From NCBI GenBank assembly GCA_002401305.2, contig NVSO02000217.1:1-8512 (forward strand): 8,512 nucleotides of DNA, in the 5' to 3' direction. The first letter of the stretch is position 1. Every line of letters starts with the position of its first letter. Source of the DNA: Rhodobiaceae bacterium (GTDB lineage: Bacteria > Pseudomonadota > Alphaproteobacteria > Parvibaculales > Parvibaculaceae). Position numbers and translations under genes: made by a program. The notes beneath the pieces were generated by a model. It had not been told where the DNA came from and did no database searches. It worked only from the letters and a program-made list of their open reading frames with translations. Shown here one piece after another: positions 1-7,291 of this stretch.

Positions 1-600
1 AGAAACGATCCAGTACGGCCAACACGTGGCTGGGACTTCAGCTTTGATCAGGAATTCACTGGCCTTGGTGGCTCTGTCAAATATCTGAAAACCAAAGCTG
101 ACTGGCGCATGTATCACGGCTTCACTGATGACTTCCAAGCAACGCTAAAATTGAGCGCTGGGTACATCGATGGCATCGGCCAAAATGTAGTCATCAACGA
201 TCGCTTCTTTATTGGTGGGTCTGACTTCCGTGGCTTTGAACGTGCAGGCGTTGGCGCCCGTGACTTGGAAACAGATGATGCTCTGGGTGCAGAGGCTTTT
301 GCTATCGCTTCGGCAGAGTTGACGTTCCCCAATTTCCTTCCAGAAGCGTTGGATATTGATACAAGCCTCTTTATTGATGCAGGCTTTGTCGGCTTGAGTG
401 ACGACGAGAATATTTTTGACAGTTCAGGTGATCCATTGACCGACGTTCAAGACAAATTGGCACCACGTGTGGCAGCTGGTCTGAGTGTTTATTGGAAGTC
501 GCCCTTCGGACCGGTGCGTTTGGACTTCTCCCATGCGCTCCTACAAGAAGATTATGATAAAACAGAAGCATTCCGGTTTAGCGCTGGTGCACGGTTCTAA
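1..600 (+). CDS. bamA: Outer membrane protein assembly factor BamA, C-terminal part (5' truncated by window)
   Basis: BamA is the central Omp85-family subunit of the BAM complex, which folds and inserts beta-barrel proteins into the outer membrane. The frame is open from base 1, so the visible 199 codons are the end of a longer gene; the first ATG at 109 is internal. By size this is about the second half of the 16-strand barrel, and the POTRA domains lie outside the window. Family marks visible: an early PTRGWDFSF stretch and GLGG..KYLKT strand typical of the barrel; GGSDFRGFERAG, containing the Arg-Gly-Phe of extracellular loop 6 (nt 229-237) that folds into the barrel lumen in known Omp85 structures; and a last strand of alternating residues ending in Phe, the usual outer-membrane beta-signal. 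It is followed after 19 nt by a Skp-family chaperone gene, as in many proteobacteria. The family assignment is firm; the missing 5' part cannot be judged. Confidence 0.94.
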   Translation, partial: RNDPVRPTRGWDFSFDQEFTGLGGSVKYLKTKADWRMYHGFTDDFQATLKLSAGYIDGIGQNVVINDRFFIGGSDFRGFERAGVGARDLETDDALGAEAFAIASAELTFPNFLPEALDIDTSLFIDAGFVGLSDDENIFDSSGDPLTDVQDKLAPRVAAGLSVYWKSPFGPVRLDFSHALLQEDYDKTEAFRFSAGARF

Positions 601-607
601 TCGGGTT

Positions 608-611
608 GGAG
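608..611 (+). promoter_or_regulatory. Shine-Dalgarno site that fixes the skp start
   Basis: GGAG lies 8 nt before the ATG at 620. An in-frame ATG exists at 485, but it is inside bamA and would place about 45 unrelated residues before an otherwise normal signal peptide. The GGAG supports 620 as the true start. Confidence 0.6.
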
Positions 612-619
612 TAAAGTTC

Positions 620-1228
620 ATGACTGTATTAAATAAGAGTACGAGAAACCGCGTCAGCGCGGCCCTTCTCGGAGCAGCACTTTTTGTGACTGGGGGCCTG
701 TTTAGTGCTCCAGCGCAAGCCGCTCAAAAACCGACCGTGATGGTTTTTGTCGATAGCGACAGACTTTTTGTGGAATCTACGGTCGGGCAAAATGTGCGGG
801 ACCAAGTAAAAGTTTATGTAGAGGGACTTCAAAAATCTCAAGTCCAGATGGTCAATGAACTCAAAGCCAAAGGCTCCGCGCTGGAGGCTGAGAAAGACCT
901 GTTAACAGACAGCCAGCTTCAACAACGTGCCTATGAATATGAGAAACTTAAAAATACCCTGACCATGGAGCTGAAATTGCAGAGCCGCGCCATTGAAATG
1001 GGCGAGGCACGTGCATTGAGCGAAGTCCAAGCAGTGCTCAAGCCCATTTTTGCGAGCGTCATGCGGGCACACAGTGCAGACGTTATGCTCGACACGTCCA
1101 TGATTGTGGTGGGCGGCGTCGATCTTGATGTCACCAGTGAAGTGATGGCAATCCTCAATCAACGTTTGAAAAAACTGATTGTGAAGCCGTTTACGCCACA
1201 AGAAATGAAACCACGAAGCGCGCAATAA
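620..1228 (+). CDS. skp: Periplasmic chaperone of the Skp/OmpH family
   Basis: This is a 202-residue secreted protein of the OmpH/Skp family. Such proteins hold unfolded outer-membrane proteins in the periplasm and deliver them to BAM. Starting at 620, the N-terminus has a classic Sec signal: basic residues (K6, R9, R11), a hydrophobic core at about 13-28, and a signal peptidase I site after APAQA (about residue 34). The mature part opens with a short beta segment (TVMVFVDSDRLF, like the VDxxxx opening of the family), then a long charged helical region rich in Glu, Lys, Gln and Leu (about 60-135) expected to form the coiled-coil tentacle. It ends with a beta/helix segment that would rejoin the trimer body. 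Length is slightly above E. coli Skp (161 residues with signal) but normal for alphaproteobacterial OmpH-like proteins. The position directly after bamA and before lpxD matches the conserved order. Family is confident; exact orthology to E. coli Skp is inferred from context. Confidence 0.88.
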   Translation: MTVLNKSTRNRVSAALLGAALFVTGGLFSAPAQAAQKPTVMVFVDSDRLFVESTVGQNVRDQVKVYVEGLQKSQVQMVNELKAKGSALEAEKDLLTDSQLQQRAYEYEKLKNTLTMELKLQSRAIEMGEARALSEVQAVLKPIFASVMRAHSADVMLDTSMIVVGGVDLDVTSEVMAILNQRLKKLIVKPFTPQEMKPRSAQ

Positions 1229-1282
1229 GCACATCGGGCAGACCAAAAACTTTTCTGCAAAAAAGGGATCGATTGAACACGA

Positions 1283-2326
1283 ATGGCTGATCCAAGATTT
1301 TTCAAGAACGAAGGCCCGTTTACCCTTACTGAGCTCGCACAACGCATAGATGCTGAGTTAAGTGAGGGAGCGGATGGGTCTATTCTTGTGGACGATGTGC
1401 GCCCATTAGATGAGGCGGGCGAAGGCCACTTAAGTTTTATTGATAACCCTAAATATATTGATGCATTCGCGGCGAGTGCGGCAACAGCAATCATCACTGC
1501 GCCTAAGAATGTAGAGAAGGCACCAGCCGGTACTGCCCTGTTGGTCAGTCACCAGCCCTACCGATCTTATGCCATGGCCGCGCAGGCTTTCTATCCATCC
1601 TCGGTGAAACCTCGCAGCCTTTTTGGCGCACTGCCAGGCGAGAACTTCACGTCGACGGTGCACCCAACTGCGAAAATTGACCCGACCGCCATCATTGAGC
1701 CAGGTGCTGTTATTGGGGCAGGCGCTGAAATCGGGCCCGGCACAGTGATTAGTGGCACCGCTTTTGTTGGCGAAAATTGCGCCGTGGGGACCGACAGTTA
1801 CATAGGTCCCGGTGCCAGTGTGATCTATAGTTTGATTGGCGACCGTGTCCTCATTCACCCGGGTGTACGTTTAGGTCAGGACGGCTTTGGCTTTGCAATG
1901 GGTTTACCCTCGCATGAGAAAATCCCCCAATTGGGACGCGTCATCATTCAGGATGATGTGGAAATTGGGGCAAATACAGCGATTGATCGGGGTTCAAATC
2001 CTGATACCGTCATTGGTGCTGGCACCAAGATTGATAATTTGGTGCAGATCGGGCACAACGCGCATATTGGCGCTGGGTGCATCTTGGTCGCGCAGGGCGG
2101 CATCTCCGGCAGTACACGGATTGAAGACTATGTAGCTATGGGCGCACGTGCCTCAGCGATTGGTCATATAACTATCGGGTCCGGTGCCCAAATTGCAGCG
2201 CGTTCCAGTGTCATTAAAGATGTGGAGCCCGGTGCCAGAATGGGTGGATCTCCTGCAAAACCAGTTATGCAGTGGAAGCGCGAGCTGATTGCAATAGGAA
2301 AACTAGGCCGACCCAAAAAGCGCTAA
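1283..2326 (+). CDS. lpxD: UDP-3-O-(3-hydroxyacyl)glucosamine N-acyltransferase LpxD
   Basis: LpxD catalyses the third step of lipid A synthesis in the cytoplasm, moving a 3-hydroxyacyl chain from acyl-carrier protein to the 2-amino group of UDP-3-O-acylglucosamine. The 347 residues match the family length. The N-terminal uridine-binding domain (about 1-115) includes a LSFIDNPKY segment typical of LpxD. A left-handed beta-helix of imperfect hexapeptides (for example IEPGAVIGAGAEIGPG) spans about 125-315, and a C-terminal helical tail follows with the SPAKPVMQW signature. The QIGHNAHIG motif holds His258, equivalent by motif to the catalytic His239 of E. coli LpxD. FGFAM and IDRG segments are also family-typical. 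The start at 1283 gives the usual MADPRFF opening of alphaproteobacterial LpxD. The ribosome site is poor: only AAAAGGGA about 15 nt upstream. The gap from skp is 54 nt and I saw no convincing terminator in it. Confidence 0.96.
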   Translation: MADPRFFKNEGPFTLTELAQRIDAELSEGADGSILVDDVRPLDEAGEGHLSFIDNPKYIDAFAASAATAIITAPKNVEKAPAGTALLVSHQPYRSYAMAAQAFYPSSVKPRSLFGALPGENFTSTVHPTAKIDPTAIIEPGAVIGAGAEIGPGTVISGTAFVGENCAVGTDSYIGPGASVIYSLIGDRVLIHPGVRLGQDGFGFAMGLPSHEKIPQLGRVIIQDDVEIGANTAIDRGSNPDTVIGAGTKIDNLVQIGHNAHIGAGCILVAQGGISGSTRIEDYVAMGARASAIGHITIGSGAQIAARSSVIKDVEPGARMGGSPAKPVMQWKRELIAIGKLGRPKKR

Positions 2327-2352
2327 CAAAGGCGCAGGTTGGAGTTGGTACG

Positions 2353-2367
2353 ATGAAATTTGAGTAA
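2353..2367 (+). other. Four-codon mini-ORF (MKFE) in the lpxD-fabZ gap, speculative
   Basis: The 59-nt gap between lpxD and fabZ contains GGAG (2341-2344), 8 nt of spacing, then ATG AAA TTT GAG TAA. It is in the same frame as fabZ, with two in-frame stops (TAA at 2365 and TAG at 2374) before the fabZ ATG. The spacing is good for initiation, so it could be a tiny leader or a remnant of an older start. A match this short is also likely by chance. Confidence 0.15.
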
Positions 2368-2385
2368 GATAAATAGGACAGAGCG

Positions 2386-2880
2386 ATGAGTGACGCATCA
2401 AAGACAGAAGCCCCAGCCACAGAGATCTTAGACAGCGCCGATATTGCGCGCGTGATGGAGCTGCTGCCCCACAGATATCCCATGTTGCTGATTGACAAAA
2501 TTCGCGACATGAAGGGGACAGAGTCCGCTGTCGGGATCAAAAATGTCACCATCAACGACAATTTTTTCCAAGGTCACTTTCCCGATCAACCGGTGATGCC
2601 GGGCGTCCTGATTGTGGAGGCCATGGCTCAGACTGCCGGTGCACTTGTGATCAATGGTCTTGGGGGCGAAGGCGGTCAAAAAATGGTTTACTTCATGACC
2701 ATCGATAAGGCTCGGTTCCGCAAGCCCGTTGTGCCCGGCGATGTTTTGGAGATTCACGTGAAGAAAACCCAAAGCCGTGGCCCTGTGTGGAAGTTTCATG
2801 GTGATGCCATCGTTGACGGCACAATTGTTGCCCAAGCAGACTACAGCGCAATGATCATTGATAAAGTGGACAAAAAATGA
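2386..2880 (+). CDS. fabZ: 3-hydroxyacyl-[acyl-carrier-protein] dehydratase FabZ
   Basis: FabZ dehydrates (3R)-3-hydroxyacyl-ACP to trans-2-enoyl-ACP in the elongation cycle of type II fatty-acid synthesis. It is cytosolic and has a hot-dog fold. The 164 residues include the family opening [12 protein letters not shown] at about 26-37. The active-site block [19 protein letters not shown] carries catalytic His64 and Glu78, 14 residues apart as in characterised FabZ (His49/Glu63 in Pseudomonas). Further family segments are [17 protein letters not shown] and the GPVWKF strand. The first about 17 residues are a polar extension not needed for the fold. AGGA at 2375-2378 sits 7 nt before the ATG. 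FabZ consumes the same 3-hydroxyacyl-ACPs that LpxA and LpxD need, so linkage to both genes makes sense for balancing phospholipid and lipid A. Its stop codon overlaps the lpxA start. Confidence 0.97.
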   Translation: MSDASKTEAPATEILDSADIARVMELLPHRYPMLLIDKIRDMKGTESAVGIKNVTINDNFFQGHFPDQPVMPGVLIVEAMAQTAGALVINGLGGEGGQKMVYFMTIDKARFRKPVVPGDVLEIHVKKTQSRGPVWKFHGDAIVDGTIVAQADYSAMIIDKVDKK

Positions 2881-3665
2881 CACAGATCCATCCATCGGCA
2901 ATTGTAGACCCCGCAGCTGAATTAGCTGATGATGTCAAAGTAGGCCCTTTTTGCCTCGTCGGCCCCTCTGCGAAACTCGCAGCAGGTGTAGAGCTCGTGT
3001 CGCATGTCGTGGTGGAAGGCAACACCAGCATTGGGGAGCGGACAAAGGTCTACCCCTTTGCGTCTTTGGGCCACCCGCCGCAGGATTTGAAATATCACGG
3101 CGAAGACAATCAATTGATCATCGGTAGCGACAATGTCATTCGCGAGCAAGTGACCATGAACCCGGGCACGGAGGGGGGCGGCGGCCTCACCCAAATTGGG
3201 AACAAGGGAACATTCCTCACAGCATCTCATGTGGGGCATGATTGCCACGTGGGTGATAGTGTGGTGTTTTCCAATAATGTAATGCTCGCGGGCCATTGTC
3301 AGGTTTCCGATTTTGCCATCTTAAGTGGCGGGTGCGGTGTACACCAATTTGTCCGCATCGGGCCTCACGCCTTCATCGGTGGTCTTGCCGGTGTAGAGAA
3401 TGACGTCATTCCTTACGGCATGGTCGTGGGCAACCGGGCCTACCTAGCTGGCTTGAACGTGATAGGTCTTAAACGCCGTGGCTTTGGCAGGGACCAAATT
3501 CATCAGATGCGCGCAGCCTATAGAATGTTATTTGCGGCAGAAGGAACTATGGCTGAACGTGTTGCCGACGCTGCGGGCGTTTTTGGCGATAATGCAGACG
3601 CTATGGAAATCGTAGACTTCATCCGTTCAGCTGCAGAGCGTTCGATCTGCACACCACAACGATAA
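2877..3665 (+). CDS. lpxA: UDP-N-acetylglucosamine 3-O-acyltransferase LpxA
   Basis: LpxA performs the first committed step of lipid A synthesis, moving a 3-hydroxyacyl chain from ACP to the 3-OH of UDP-GlcNAc. The enzyme is a cytosolic trimer. The 262 residues match E. coli LpxA. A left-handed beta-helix of hexapeptide repeats runs to about 190, followed by a helical C-terminal domain introduced by [20 protein letters not shown] contains His118 and His121; His121 aligns by motif with catalytic His125 of E. coli, while AGH (His140) and VHQF (His156) match its His144 and His160. Gly169 aligns with the E. coli acyl-ruler position Gly173. The start ATG overlaps the fabZ stop in an ATGA arrangement, indicating translational coupling. 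No separate strong ribosome site is seen. Confidence 0.97.
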   Translation: MTQIHPSAIVDPAAELADDVKVGPFCLVGPSAKLAAGVELVSHVVVEGNTSIGERTKVYPFASLGHPPQDLKYHGEDNQLIIGSDNVIREQVTMNPGTEGGGGLTQIGNKGTFLTASHVGHDCHVGDSVVFSNNVMLAGHCQVSDFAILSGGCGVHQFVRIGPHAFIGGLAGVENDVIPYGMVVGNRAYLAGLNVIGLKRRGFGRDQIHQMRAAYRMLFAAEGTMAERVADAAGVFGDNADAMEIVDFIRSAAERSICTPQR

Positions 3666-3670
3666 AGAAA

Positions 3671-4567
3671 ATGGCACATCCACCCGTCAATACAGGAGAG
3701 GGGCCTCTAGATAAGGAGCCCTCCCACAAGGGCCCCCTAGGAATCTTTGCGGGCCAAGGACCGCTTCCGCTCACCGTGGCACGCGCTGCCCGCGACGAAG
3801 GGCGGGAGGTCTTTATCATTGCTCTCAAAGGGGAAACAGATCCTTCCGTTGCAGAGTTTCCTCATAGATGGGTTAAGTGGGGCGAGCTGGCCAAGACCCT
3901 CAATTTTTATAAAGACAACAAGGTGCATGACCTTGTGCTCGTTGGTCCTGTCGCACGGCCCAGTCTCTCAGATATTCGACCAGACTGGATGGCGATCAAG
4001 TTTTTGCCGCGTTTGATTAAACTGTTGCGCCAGGGCGATGATGGGCTGTTAAGCGGGCTCGTCAATTATATGGAAGACGAGCATGGTTTGCGTATTGTAC
4101 CTGCAGAAGCGGTCAATACAAACCTCCTCGCACCGGCTGGATTGCTGACAAATAGAAAATTGTCGGAGCAAGATGAAGCCGATCTAGCCCGTGCGATTGA
4201 GGTTGTTGAAACAATGGGCCGCTTGGATATTGGTCAAGGCGCTGTTGTATGTCGCGGTATCGCTATTGCGCTCGAGGCCTCAGAAGGTACTGACAACATG
4301 CTTTTGCGGGTGGCAACATTGGATCCAGCTTTGCGAGGCTCCACAGCAGACCGGGCTGGCTTGCTTCTCAAACTTCCAAAACCCGAACAAGACCGGCGGG
4401 TTGATTTGCCTACGATTGGCGCAACAACCATCGAAAATGCAGCCGCTGCAGGCCTTGCCGGCGTTGTCGTGCAAGAAGGCGGCGCGTTGATTGTTGATTT
4501 GGAAAACACCGTACACAGAGCAAATAAACTTGGACTGTTCGTCTTAAGTCTAGCCAAGTCGGAATAG
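3671..4567 (+). CDS. lpxI: UDP-2,3-diacylglucosamine diphosphatase LpxI
   Basis: LpxI (formerly DUF1009) cleaves UDP-2,3-diacylglucosamine to lipid X and UMP, the step between LpxD and LpxB. It replaces the unrelated metallophosphoesterase LpxH in most alphaproteobacteria. The 298-residue protein has the family opening LGIFAGQGPLPL at about 23-34, a Rossmann-like N-terminal half with VHDLVLVGPVARP (about 86-98), and a C-terminal catalytic half. The conserved block DLPTIG starts at Asp245, which likely corresponds to the catalytic Asp225 of Caulobacter LpxI given the longer N-terminus (my motif match, not an alignment). It ends with the typical ANKLGLFVLSL. The position between lpxA and lpxB, with gaps of 5 and 8 nt, confirms the role. 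The oddity is about 20 hydrophilic Gly/Pro/His/Lys residues before the domain. No other in-frame ATG, GTG or TTG lies between 3671 and the domain, so the tail seems real. The ribosome site is weak (AAAGAAA). Confidence 0.95.
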   Translation: MAHPPVNTGEGPLDKEPSHKGPLGIFAGQGPLPLTVARAARDEGREVFIIALKGETDPSVAEFPHRWVKWGELAKTLNFYKDNKVHDLVLVGPVARPSLSDIRPDWMAIKFLPRLIKLLRQGDDGLLSGLVNYMEDEHGLRIVPAEAVNTNLLAPAGLLTNRKLSEQDEADLARAIEVVETMGRLDIGQGAVVCRGIAIALEASEGTDNMLLRVATLDPALRGSTADRAGLLLKLPKPEQDRRVDLPTIGATTIENAAAAGLAGVVVQEGGALIVDLENTVHRANKLGLFVLSLAKSE

Positions 4568-4575
4568 AGATATCC

Positions 4576-5751
4576 ATGAGTACACCTTCACAAAGTCCGC
4601 CTCATATCATGTTGGTCGTCGGAGAAGCATCTGGCGATATATTGGGCAGTGCGTTGATGAAGGGGCTCAAAGATCGTTTAGGGGATGTTCGGTTTTCTGG
4701 TGTCGGCGGCCCTAAAATGGAAGCGCTTGGCCTGACCTCCATTTTTCCAATGAGCGACATTGCCGTGATGGGCCCTCGTGAAATCATTCCCCGTTTACCG
4801 CTCATATTGCGTCATATGAAAGAAACCACAGCCCATGCTGTGGCAGACAAGCCGGACGGTATTGTCATTATCGATTCACCCGATTTCACCCACAATGTTG
4901 CAAAGCGTATTCACAAACGCATGCCTGATGTGCCGATCGCAAATTACGTATCTCCCACAGTCTGGGCGTGGCGGCGTGGTCGGGCAAAAGCAATGGCAGG
5001 GTACTTGGACCGTGTATTGGCGTTGCTGCCATTCGAGCCCGATTTCTTTGCCGCTCAAGCGAATTTGAAGTGTGTTTATGTCGGCCATCCCGCCATTGAG
5101 AAGATTGCCCCCAAGTCAGAGGGGGAAGCCTTTCGCGTCCGTCATGGCCTTAACCCCGACACGCCACTAGCACTCATTCTTCCGGGCTCTCGGACAAATG
5201 AAGTCAAACGCCTCAGTCAATTGTTTGGCGAGACAGCCCAAAAGTTGGCGACAATAGTACCCGGCCTGCGCGTGGTCATTCCCACGGTGCCTCATGTGGC
5301 AAGCTATGTCCGCGAGGTCGTCGCTACGTGGCCGGGAGATCCAATTGTGGTGGCAGACGAAACGGAAAAGCGGGGGGCTTTTGCGGCTGCCAATGTGGCG
5401 CTTGCTGCCTCTGGTACAGTGGCATTGGAGCTTGGACTTGCTCAAATCCCGATGACGATTGCCTATAAGATTGATCGACTGGCTGCATGGGTGGTTGGCA
5501 GGATGATGCGGGTGCCCTCAGTGGTGCTGGTCAACCTTGTGTTGGACAGACCGTCCGTGAACGAATTTTTGCAACAATTTTCGACGTCAGACAATTTGGC
5601 GGAGGATATGGCAGGACTTCTTCTTGATCCCAAACGACGTCAAAGAGCGCTGGATGATTTGGCCGAGTTTCACGAGCTTATGGGTATTGGTGGGGAAACA
5701 CCGAGTGAGCGGGCCGCGCGTGAAGTGGCCCAAATGATTGGTCGCGCGTAA
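4576..5751 (+). CDS. lpxB: Lipid-A-disaccharide synthase LpxB
   Basis: LpxB is a GT19 glycosyltransferase on the inner face of the cytoplasmic membrane. It joins lipid X to UDP-2,3-diacylglucosamine, giving the beta-1,6 disaccharide of lipid A and releasing UDP. The 391 residues fit the family. Visible motifs in order: GEASGD (16-21), a GVGGPKM segment near 42, SPTVWAW (126-132), LPFEPDFF, YVGHP (GHP at 170-172), LPGSR (202-206), and the nucleotide-binding ASGTVALELGL region at about 276-286. This is followed by the amphipathic RLAAWVVGRMMRVPS segment expected to contact membrane and by a domain-swap-like C-terminal helix region. It starts 8 nt after the lpxI stop with a weak GAGA ribosome site, consistent with coupled translation. 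It is the last gene of the plus-strand operon and converges on gltA. Confidence 0.96.
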   Translation: MSTPSQSPPHIMLVVGEASGDILGSALMKGLKDRLGDVRFSGVGGPKMEALGLTSIFPMSDIAVMGPREIIPRLPLILRHMKETTAHAVADKPDGIVIIDSPDFTHNVAKRIHKRMPDVPIANYVSPTVWAWRRGRAKAMAGYLDRVLALLPFEPDFFAAQANLKCVYVGHPAIEKIAPKSEGEAFRVRHGLNPDTPLALILPGSRTNEVKRLSQLFGETAQKLATIVPGLRVVIPTVPHVASYVREVVATWPGDPIVVADETEKRGAFAAANVALAASGTVALELGLAQIPMTIAYKIDRLAAWVVGRMMRVPSVVLVNLVLDRPSVNEFLQQFSTSDNLAEDMAGLLLDPKRRQRALDDLAEFHELMGIGGETPSERAAREVAQMIGRA

Positions 5752-5795
5752 CCGCATTCGCGCCGCTTAAAAATATTCAACAAACAATTCCAAAC

Positions 5796-5823
5796 AAAAA
5801 AGGCGCTCACAAGGAGCGCCTTT
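5796..5823. terminator. Bidirectional intrinsic terminator between lpxB and gltA
   Basis: A perfect 10-bp stem pairs AAAGGCGCTC (5799-5808) with GAGCGCCTTT (5814-5823) around a 5-nt loop. Read on the minus strand, it lies about 22 nt after the gltA stop and is followed by a run of Us (complement of the A-run 5796-5801, then GUUUG), a good rho-independent terminator. Read on the plus strand after lpxB, it is followed only by UUUAAUGC, so termination there is probably weaker. It is the only strong hairpin in the 94-nt convergent gap. Confidence 0.85.
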
Positions 5824-5845
5824 AATGCATTGAATATGGAAGATC

Positions 5846-7159
5846 TTAGCGTTCGCTGAGCTCTTTGTAATCGCGCACAGGTGACCCCGTGAAGAGCTGG
5901 CGAGGACGACCAATCCGTTGTTTTGGATCTTCGACCATTTCGTTCCACTGAGCGACCCAACCAACAGTCCGTGCCAATGCGAACAGCACTGTGAACATGG
6001 TTTTTGGGAAACCCATTGCTTTCAATGTGATGCCTGAGTAGAAGTCGATGTTTGGATATAGTTTTTTCGAAACAAAGTACTCATCAGACAACGCAATGCG
6101 CTCAAGTTCCATCGCAACGTCGAGCAATGGATCATCTTTAATGCCAAGCGTTTTCAACACAGCATGACAAGTCTCTTGCATCACTGTGGCGCGCGGGTCG
6201 TAGTTTTTGTAAACCCGGTGACCAAAGCCCATCAAACGGAAGGGATCGTTCTTGTCTTTAGCGCGTGCGATGAATTCTGGAATGCGGTCAACAGTGCCAA
6301 TTTCTGCAAGCATGTCCAAAGCAGCTTCATTAGCACCGCCGTGGGAAGGACCCCAGAGGCAGGCAATACCAGCAGCGATACACGCGAAGGGATTGGCGCC
6401 TGAAGAACCAGCCAAACGGACAGTTGACGTAGAAGCATTTTGCTCGTGGTCAGCGTGAAGGATGAAGATTTTTTCCATCGCATCAGCCAAAACGGGGTTC
6501 ACAGTATATTCTTCAGCCGGAACTGAGAAACACATGTTCAAGAAGTTTTCCGCATAGGTCATGTCATTGCGCGGGTAAACAGTTGGCTGACCGATTGAGA
6601 ATGTATACGCCATCGCAGCGATGGTTGGTACTTTCGCAATCAAACGACGGCTAGCGATCATGCGTTGCTCAGCATCAGTGATATCTGTGCTGTCATGATA
6701 GAAAGCTGACATCGCGCCAACCATGCCGACCATAATCGCCATAGGGTGAGCATCCCGGCGGAAGCCGCGCAGGAAGTACTGCATTTGCTCATGCACCATG
6801 GTGTGATATGTGATCGCGCGCGTGAATTCTTCGTTCTCTTCTGCGTTCGGCAATTCGCCGTTCATCAGCAAATAGCAGGTCTCAAGAAAGTTGCCTTTCT
6901 CAGCAAGCTGACCAATTGGGTAACCCCGGTGCAGCAGCTGGCCTTTTTCACCGTCAATATAGGTGATGTCAGACTCACAGCTTGCAGTAGACGTAAAGCC
7001 AGGGTCATAGGTGAAGTACCCACTGTCCCCATAGAGTTTGGATACATCAATGACGCTGGGTCCAATAGACCCTCCATAAACAGGTAGATCGTAGGTTTTG
7101 CCACCAACTTCCAGCTTTGCTGTTTCGTTGGCACCTGCATCGCTTCCAAATTTAGACAT
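5846..7159 (-). CDS. gltA: Citrate synthase, type II
   Basis: GltA condenses acetyl-CoA with oxaloacetate to citrate, the entry step of the TCA cycle, in the cytosol. The 437 residues are the length of hexameric type II enzymes such as E. coli GltA (427). Landmarks in order: an N-terminal beta segment (GKTYDLPVY); [15 protein letters not shown] and [15 protein letters not shown], hallmark type II blocks; [10 protein letters not shown] with His273; [15 protein letters not shown] with His314; and PNIDFYSGI with Asp372. These three residues match the E. coli catalytic triad His264, His305 and Asp362 by motif and spacing. The RVYK..DPR and C-terminal PRQLF segments are the expected CoA/citrate-binding parts. 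The start gives a normal family N-terminus; ribosome-site candidates upstream are only AGAG or a distant AAGGGA. It lies downstream of gltX on the same strand and converges with lpxB. Confidence 0.98.
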   Translation of the reverse strand: MSKFGSDAGANETAKLEVGGKTYDLPVYGGSIGPSVIDVSKLYGDSGYFTYDPGFTSTASCESDITYIDGEKGQLLHRGYPIGQLAEKGNFLETCYLLMNGELPNAEENEEFTRAITYHTMVHEQMQYFLRGFRRDAHPMAIMVGMVGAMSAFYHDSTDITDAEQRMIASRRLIAKVPTIAAMAYTFSIGQPTVYPRNDMTYAENFLNMCFSVPAEEYTVNPVLADAMEKIFILHADHEQNASTSTVRLAGSSGANPFACIAAGIACLWGPSHGGANEAALDMLAEIGTVDRIPEFIARAKDKNDPFRLMGFGHRVYKNYDPRATVMQETCHAVLKTLGIKDDPLLDVAMELERIALSDEYFVSKKLYPNIDFYSGITLKAMGFPKTMFTVLFALARTVGWVAQWNEMVEDPKQRIGRPRQLFTGSPVRDYKELSER

Positions 7160-7228
7160 CTCTTGACTCTATCCCTTCTAGTTGCGTTGGCCGCACTGTC
7201 CCGCGAAGGGGGGTGCAATCCGACCGTG

Positions 7229-7234
7229 ATTATA
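7229..7234 (-). promoter_or_regulatory. Putative gltA promoter -10 box
   Basis: On the minus strand the 132-nt gltX-gltA gap contains GGCTATAATCAC, a perfect TATAAT -10 hexamer, about 70 nt before the gltA ATG. Transcription would start near 7222 and give a leader of about 60 nt. No good TTGACA-like -35 is found 16-18 nt upstream, so the promoter may be weak, activator-dependent, or a chance match. I see no riboswitch or other RNA element in the rest of the gap. Confidence 0.4.
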
Positions 7235-7291
7235 GCCATCTGACGTTGGGTCGCTATGGCTTTTGCGCATAATCCCCATTTATGTCAGACG

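Noticed and set aside
485..619. In-frame upstream extension of skp starting at ATG 485 inside bamA
   Set aside because: It overlaps bamA by over 110 nt, lacks a signal peptide at its own start, and would bury the clear Sec signal that begins at 620 behind a GGAG site.
1238..1258. Hairpin GCAGA/TCTGC in the skp-lpxD gap as a possible attenuator
   Set aside because: The stem is only 5 bp with a 12-nt A/T loop and is followed by As rather than Ts on the plus strand; too weak to support.
902..1342. Minus-strand open frame of 146 codons antisense to skp and the lpxD start
   Set aside because: Its product is Cys/His-rich with no recognisable domain and it lies opposite well-supported genes; typical antisense shadow.
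1430..1858. Minus-strand open frame of 142 codons antisense to lpxD
   Set aside because: No family features and full overlap with the conserved LpxD coding frame.
2428..2901. Minus-strand open frame of 157 codons antisense to fabZ
   Set aside because: It mirrors the fabZ codon pattern, shows no domain, and has no independent context.
1283..3665. lpxD and lpxA as a recent tandem duplication, given their shared hexapeptide repeats
   Set aside because: They are ancient paralogues with distinct N- and C-terminal domains and catalytic motifs; the similarity is the known common left-handed beta-helix fold.
7239..7289. Inverted repeat TCTGAC/GTCAGA flanking the upstream part of the gltA promoter region, as an operator or gltX terminator
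   Set aside because: Only 6 bp paired across a 39-nt spacer with no U-tract; expected by chance in a gap of this size.
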